DNA from: Streptomyces diacarni
GTDB taxonomy: Bacteria > Actinomycetota > Actinomycetes > Streptomycetales > Streptomycetaceae
NCBI RefSeq assembly: GCF_003323715.1
Contig: NZ_QOIN01000066.1
Span: forward strand, 183,347-247,346
Length of the DNA stretch: 64,000 nucleotides
Direction of reading: 5' to 3'
The notes below the pieces were generated by a model. The model had not been told where the DNA came from and did no database searches. It saw only the letters and a program-made list of their open reading frames with translations. The translations under genes were made by a program, and so were the position numbers. Positions 44,293 to 64,000 of the stretch are shown one piece after another (within the stretch, counting starts at the first letter, position 1; each line of letters begins with the position of its first letter).

Positions 44293-45738
44293 TCATTCCG
44301 TCTCGACCGGCAGTATGCCGACCGAGAAGCGCACGTACTCGTCGCTGTAGCCGAAGGTGGAGCCCGGAATTCCGGCCAGTCCGGTCTTCTCCAGAACGGA
44401 GAAACAGTCCTCGCCGGGCCTGAGTTTGCTCCAGTTGTAGATGGTCGCGTCGTCGTCGAGGTAAATGTGCTCGAACAGGCGGTGTTCCGCGTCGAAGCGT
44501 TCCAGCTGCCGGCGCAGACGGGAGCGGCGGAGCCGGTAGAGGTCGCGGATCTTCTCCAGCAGCTGCGGATTCTGCCGGAACAGCGTGTGATAGGCCATGA
44601 AGCGCAGCTGCCATTCGCCGGGCAGCGAACCCACGCTGTTCGTCCAACTGGATCCCATGGCCCGCGCGAACGCGGCGTCGCCGAACACGACCCAGCCGAA
44701 CCTCTCCCCGGTCAGCGTGTGCGTCTTGGAGAAGCTGTTCGCGTAGATCATCGCGCCGGCCGTCTTCGTTGCCGACGTCAGGGCGCGCATCCGTGCCTGG
44801 TCCTCCTCGGGCACCCCGGTGCCGACGTAGGCGAGGTCGGCGATGACGTGCAGGCGCCGGCCCTGCGCGAGGAAACGCTCCACCACCTGCTGGAGCGCCG
44901 AGAGCTCGGCGGGGGAGTAGGCGAACGTGGTCGGGTTGTTCGTCACCGTCAGATAGACGGCCGTGACGTCCGGGTGCTCTTGGAGGTGGCGCGCGAGCAG
45001 CGTGTCGGTCAGCTTGAAGTCGTCCTCGGGCCGGGTCCGCACGGGGTGCAGCCGGTAGCCGTACGAGACGCCCTGCAACTCGGGGATGTTGAAACCGGGG
45101 GCGGGGAAGAGCATGGCGCCGACGGGCTCGCCGCGGCGCTGGGCGAGGTGGGCGAGGCCGCGGAGGACGTTGTCGACGCAGTCCGTGGCGCCGAGGCCGA
45201 GGGCCACCTGCTGGGCGGTCGCCTCCAGGCCCCACTCCCGCGTGTCCGCCGCCAGCCAGTCGCGCAGTACCGGGTTGCCGACACCGTGGATGTCGTAGAT
45301 CCGCGGGTCGTAGCCGACCGCGAGGAGCTGCCGTTCCGCGTCGAGCATCTGGCCCCTGAGCCACCGGTAGCACGCGCCGGACGCGGTGTAGCCGGCTATG
45401 TCCTCGCCCGGCAGGGCGATGCCGAGCTCGTCGCCCAGCATCCGGTAGTCGCCGGGGCCGCCCTCCTCGCCCTCGCACTCGGTGATGAGGCGGACGTTCA
45501 CGTCACCGATCGTCCGGTTCACGATCTCCAGGCGGGCGGCCGCCGGGTCGAAGCCGCGTTCGGCGCACTCCCGTTGCAGGTCCTCGACGATGCGCGCCAT
45601 CACGCGGATCGGCGGCTCCGTGCCGCCGTCCTGCTCGCCGCGGTGGCGCTGGAGCAGTTCCCTGCGCGCCTTGCGGACAAGTTGCCGCTGCTCGTCGAGG
45701 GCGCCCCCGGCCGCGGTGGTGGTGCTCGGTGCGGTCAC
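44293..45738 (-). CDS. Fold-type I PLP aminotransferase
   Basis: A 481-residue class I/II aminotransferase with GLGATDCVDNVLRGL, FPAPGFNIPELQGVSYGY, LTVTNNPTTFAYSP, ADLAYVGTG and the PLP-Lys motif YANSFSKTHTLTGERFGW. GTG 45738 overlaps the LeuB-like stop. It would convert the extended 2-oxo acid from the LeuA-D-like enzymes to the L-amino acid used by the NRPS. It is longer than usual because of an N-terminal extension of about 90 residues before the core. Donor and acceptor unknown. Confidence 0.87.
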   Translation of the reverse strand: MTAPSTTTAAGGALDEQRQLVRKARRELLQRHRGEQDGGTEPPIRVMARIVEDLQRECAERGFDPAAARLEIVNRTIGDVNVRLITECEGEEGGPGDYRMLGDELGIALPGEDIAGYTASGACYRWLRGQMLDAERQLLAVGYDPRIYDIHGVGNPVLRDWLAADTREWGLEATAQQVALGLGATDCVDNVLRGLAHLAQRRGEPVGAMLFPAPGFNIPELQGVSYGYRLHPVRTRPEDDFKLTDTLLARHLQEHPDVTAVYLTVTNNPTTFAYSPAELSALQQVVERFLAQGRRLHVIADLAYVGTGVPEEDQARMRALTSATKTAGAMIYANSFSKTHTLTGERFGWVVFGDAAFARAMGSSWTNSVGSLPGEWQLRFMAYHTLFRQNPQLLEKIRDLYRLRRSRLRRQLERFDAEHRLFEHIYLDDDATIYNWSKLRPGEDCFSVLEKTGLAGIPGSTFGYSDEYVRFSVGILPVETE

Positions 45739-46859
45739 GGACGCGCCTCCAGCCTGTGCACGATCAGTCGGCCGAACTCCTCGGTGCCGACGACCGTGCA
45801 CCCCTCGTCGTGGAGGTCCGGGACCCGGTAGCCGTCCCTCATCACGTCCTCGACCGCCTCTTCCACGGCCGCGGCCTCCCGCTCCAGGCCCAGTGAGTGG
45901 CGCAGCAGGAGGGCGGCGGAGAGCACCGCGCCGACCGGGTTGGCCGCGTCCTGCCCGGCGATGTCGGGGGCCGAGCCGTGTACGGGCTCGTAGAGGCCGA
46001 AGCGCCCGCCCGCGGTGCGCCGGACGCCGAGGCTCGCTGACGGGAGCATCCCGATGGAGCCCGTCAGCATGGAGGCCTCGTCGGTGAGGATGTCGCCGAA
46101 CAGGTTCTCGGTGACGATGACGTCGAACTCCGCCGGGGTCCTGATGAGCCGCATGGCGCAGGCGTCGACCAGCATGTGCTCGTGGGTGACGCCGGGGTGG
46201 TCGGCGGCCACCCGGTCCACGACCTGCCGCCACAGCACCGAGGAGCTGAGCACGTTCGCCTTGTCGACCGAGGTGACCCTCGCGCGGCGGCCGGCGGCGA
46301 TGTCGAAGGCGACCCGCACGACGCGCTCGATCTCCTCCTCGGTGTACAGGAGCGTGTCGACGGCTTCCGTGCGCCCGCCGCGCTGCCGGATCTCGCTCGG
46401 TTTGCCGGGGACCGTCTCCATGTGCCCGTAGTAGAGGCCGGCCGACAGCTCCCGTACGAAGACCATGTCCGCGCCCTTGAGGCATTCGGGCTTGAGCGAG
46501 GACGCCTCGTACAACGCCTCGGCGGGGCGTACCGGCCGCAGGTTGGCGAAGAACCCGAACTCCTTGCGGAGCCGGAAGAGCGCCTGCTCGGGGCGGGGCC
46601 CGTCGGCGCGGTGTTCCGCCGCGGGCAGGGCGCCGACCGCGCCGAAGAGGATGGCGTCGCTCTGCGCACACGTCTCGAAGGTGGCGTCGGAGATCGCCGA
46701 GCCCTCCGCGGCGATCGCGTCCAGGCCGACGAGGCCCTCGTGGAGGGTGAACGTGTGGCCGTACCGTTTCTCCACGGCACGCAGCGCCTTCACGGCCTGC
46801 GCGCTCACCTCGGGGCCGACACCGTCGCCCGGGAGCACCGTGATCGTGGCCTCGCTCAT
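45735..46859 (-). CDS. leuB: LeuB-like 3-alkylmalate dehydrogenase (cluster paralogue)
   Basis: A 374-residue beta-decarboxylating dehydrogenase: LPGDGVGPEV at the start, LRKEFGFFANLRPVRP, VRELSAGLYYG, SVDKANVLSSSVLWR, TENLFGDILTDEASMLTGS and EPVHGSAPDIAG. The Arg, Tyr, Lys and Asp catalytic residues are kept. In the side-chain pocket (PEQALFRLRK) a Phe stands where housekeeping enzymes have a second Leu, which may change the accepted side chain. It overlaps both neighbours by 4 bases. It oxidises and decarboxylates the 3-alkylmalate to the one-carbon-longer 2-oxo acid. Confidence 0.93.
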   Translation of the reverse strand: MSEATITVLPGDGVGPEVSAQAVKALRAVEKRYGHTFTLHEGLVGLDAIAAEGSAISDATFETCAQSDAILFGAVGALPAAEHRADGPRPEQALFRLRKEFGFFANLRPVRPAEALYEASSLKPECLKGADMVFVRELSAGLYYGHMETVPGKPSEIRQRGGRTEAVDTLLYTEEEIERVVRVAFDIAAGRRARVTSVDKANVLSSSVLWRQVVDRVAADHPGVTHEHMLVDACAMRLIRTPAEFDVIVTENLFGDILTDEASMLTGSIGMLPSASLGVRRTAGGRFGLYEPVHGSAPDIAGQDAANPVGAVLSAALLLRHSLGLEREAAAVEEAVEDVMRDGYRVPDLHDEGCTVVGTEEFGRLIVHRLEARP

Positions 46860-48121
46860 CGGGCCGTCTCCTTCTGCTTGGGGTGGAAGGACAGGAGCCG
46901 GTCGACCAGGGAGCCGCGCCAGCAGATGAGGTCGTGGCCGCCCATGTACTCGGAGAAGTCGACCTCGTAGCCCTTGGCCCTGAGAACGTTGTGGAAGGTG
47001 CGGTGCGCCGTCATCGGGTCGTAGTCGACGATGGCTTCCTCCAGGCTTCCGATCTCCAGGGAGAACCGGATGGGCAGCCGCGGGTGGTGCTCGAACTGCC
47101 GGGTCAGCCACTCCTGTTCGCGTTCGGCGTGGTCCTTCTCCGGCCACCAGAAGGAGCCCGACTGGGAGATCACGTTGCCGAACCGCTCCGGCGAGGTGAA
47201 CGCGGCGTACGCGGCCGCGAGGCCGCCGAAGCAGGAGCCGCCGACCACGGTCCGCGCCGGGTCGTCGGTGATGTGGTGGTTCTCGTGCACCCACGGCATC
47301 AGTTCGTCGTTGAGGAAGTCGACGAAGGGCCGGTGGCAGGGGAGTTCGAGGGCCCGGGTCCGCTGGTCGGCGTTGCTGTGCATGACCAGGACGTACGGCG
47401 GGATCCGGCCGACGTACACGAGGTTGTCCAGCACCGTCGTGATGTCGGCGAAGTTGTAGTACGCCCAGCCGTCGAAGAGCACGAAGACGTGATAGGGCTC
47501 GCCCGAGGTGTCGTAGCCGGGCGGCGTGTACACGCTGACGTGGTGCTGCGTCCCCAGGATCCTGCTCTCGATCGTCTGCATGCGGGTGGAGCCCTTCGGC
47601 ACCCCGCGGCGCTTGATGTTCCAGGGCTGCTTCGGGGCGTCGGGCAGTTCGAGCACCGACACCCGCATGCCGCCCTCCTGGCCGAGGATCGTGTGCTCCA
47701 CCGGGTTGAGCGGATCGGGCCGGTAGGACGGAACGCGCGAGACGACGTCGGCGTAGGACGTGAACGGCCGCAGTGAGTCGTTCACCGAGTACAGGTACGT
47801 GGTCCGCAGATGCGAGGGCAGGAAGTAGGACGCGTACCAGACGTCGGTGTCCGGGATCCGCCGCATGCCGAAGTCCCGCGGGTCGGAGCCCTCCGGCACG
47901 CTGTAGAAGAACACCAGGACGTTCTCGGTCTCGCCCGGGTCCCGCCACAGGAAGGTGACGAGGGTCTTCGAGGGGTCGTCCCCGACCTGCTCCCTCAGCG
48001 GCGAGCCCTTCTCTGCCACCTCTTTCCACAGCTCGTCGACGGCCTCGTGGCTCCCCGCCGCCACCTCCTCGGCCACGCGGGAGATGCGGGGACTCACCAG
48101 GGATTTCTCCGGAGCGAACAT
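46856..48121 (-). CDS. Enterochelin-esterase-like hydrolase with Cys nucleophile
   Basis: A 421-residue protein with the Fes layout: N-terminal Fes domain (KTLVTFLWRDPGETENVLVF, GMRRIPDTDVWYASYFLP) and a C-terminal alpha/beta hydrolase (VLFDGWAYY, RTVVGGSCFGGLAAAYA, SQSGSFWWPE, catalytic His in GGHDLICWRG). In Fes the elbow is GQSFGG; here it is GSCFGG, placing Cys at the Ser nucleophile. Such esterases cut Ser-lactone siderophores; here, next to an NRPS without thioesterase, it may release, cyclise or oligomerise the peptide. It lies 51 bp after the NRPS and overlaps leuB. Siderophore hydrolysis is the alternative. Confidence 0.88.
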   Translation of the reverse strand: MFAPEKSLVSPRISRVAEEVAAGSHEAVDELWKEVAEKGSPLREQVGDDPSKTLVTFLWRDPGETENVLVFFYSVPEGSDPRDFGMRRIPDTDVWYASYFLPSHLRTTYLYSVNDSLRPFTSYADVVSRVPSYRPDPLNPVEHTILGQEGGMRVSVLELPDAPKQPWNIKRRGVPKGSTRMQTIESRILGTQHHVSVYTPPGYDTSGEPYHVFVLFDGWAYYNFADITTVLDNLVYVGRIPPYVLVMHSNADQRTRALELPCHRPFVDFLNDELMPWVHENHHITDDPARTVVGGSCFGGLAAAYAAFTSPERFGNVISQSGSFWWPEKDHAEREQEWLTRQFEHHPRLPIRFSLEIGSLEEAIVDYDPMTAHRTFHNVLRAKGYEVDFSEYMGGHDLICWRGSLVDRLLSFHPKQKETAR

Positions 48122-48172
48122 GGGGCTTTTCTCCTTAAGCCGTTGAGGTCGGTGACGGTCCGCGGGGGCCGC

Positions 48173-63739
<15,567 letters not shown>

Positions 63740-63925
63740 TGCTGCAATCCTTTTGAATTCACAGGTGGCGGGACCTCGCACGTGCGGCGCCCGATTGCCG
63801 AGTCGAAATGCGTTCGTCGTGCAGTTTTCGCAGCCACGGCGTGGATGTCGACAGTTCCGCTGGGATGTTCAGGGTTGCTCCTAGGGGGTGTCTTCAATGG
63901 ATCTTGGGTAGTGGATCATGGTCGG

Positions 63926-64000
63926 GTGATACGTCGCCATGAGCTGTCCGATGCCGAGTGGGAGTTCGTCCGACCGCTGCTGCCCGCTTCGCTGCGGGGT
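63926..64000 (+). mobile_element. IS5-family transposase, 5' end (cut by window edge)
   Basis: GTG 63926 opens a frame that stays open to the window end: 25 codons reading RRHELSDAEWEFVRPLLP and so on. This is the standard N-terminus of IS5-family (DUF4096) transposases of Streptomyces. It is transcribed away from the NRPS, whose start is about 190 bp to the left. Completeness cannot be judged. Confidence 0.85.

Noticed and set aside
40752..46859. A housekeeping leucine operon next to an NRPS by chance
   Set aside because: The Leu-type genes overlap or closely adjoin an NRPS-side esterase, an aminotransferase and mbtH, all in one direction, and the LeuA-like protein lacks the leucine-binding domain.
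40752..46859. Belactosin/cystargolide-type beta-lactone pathway
   Set aside because: Those pathways use a LeuA-like enzyme too, but no ATP-grasp or AMP-ligase-type beta-lactone genes are present, while a full LeuB-C-D set and NRPS are.

Overview
The window looks like a piece of a Streptomyces (or close actinomycete) chromosome. It is uniformly GC-rich with strong third-position bias, uses many GTG and TTG starts, has frequent ATGA/GTGA stop-start overlaps, and carries a typical accessory mix: many small regulators (XRE/MmyB-like, LysR, HxlR, TetR, ArsR, GlxA-like), GNAT, VOC, SDR and MFS genes, and decayed IS5-type transposases.

Positions 1-40,000 are ordinary accessory chromosome. In order: the 3' part of a family-2 glycosyltransferase; a CsbD-like small protein; an HTH/Clp-N pair; a phosphomannose isomerase; a divergent XRE regulator/SDR pair; a probable catabolic unit (flavin monooxygenase, RidA, DUF1028, M20 amidohydrolase, then MHS-type transporter and LysR regulator); a DUF6000 protein and a 2H phosphoesterase; a processive membrane glycosyltransferase preceded by an overlapping 52-residue membrane peptide; esterases and oxidoreductases with adjacent regulators; a GAPDH and a GlxA-like regulator; a bicovalent-type FAD oxidase next to a dead transposase; a phosphatase; a second Clp-N-like protein; and an ArsR/MFS pair. 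An overlapping cluster follows, consisting of a small peptide gene, a DUF7224-like membrane protein, a second membrane protein and an ABC ATPase. Several gene remnants (GNAT, AraC, SnoaL-like, two IS5-type) show past rearrangement.

Positions 40,505-63,739 hold a biosynthetic gene cluster on the minus strand, read right to left as one probable operon: a four-module NRPS of about 5,190 residues, an enterochelin-esterase-like hydrolase, LeuB-, aminotransferase-, LeuA-, LeuC- and LeuD-like enzymes, and an MbtH-like protein. The Leu-type enzymes plus the aminotransferase form a complete 2-oxo-acid chain-extension route, so the cluster probably makes its own homologated amino acid for the NRPS. Pocket residues read by eye suggest Cys (N-methylated), Val (epimerised to D), an unassigned Thr-like pocket, and Ser. 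The NRPS has no thioesterase. The neighbouring esterase keeps the Fes fold motifs but has Cys at the nucleophile position, making it the best candidate for a trans-acting release or oligomerisation enzyme. The first condensation domain has an altered HHxxxDG motif and is probably not needed. No transporter or regulator lies inside the operon. An IS5-type transposase gene begins about 190 bp upstream of the NRPS at the right edge.
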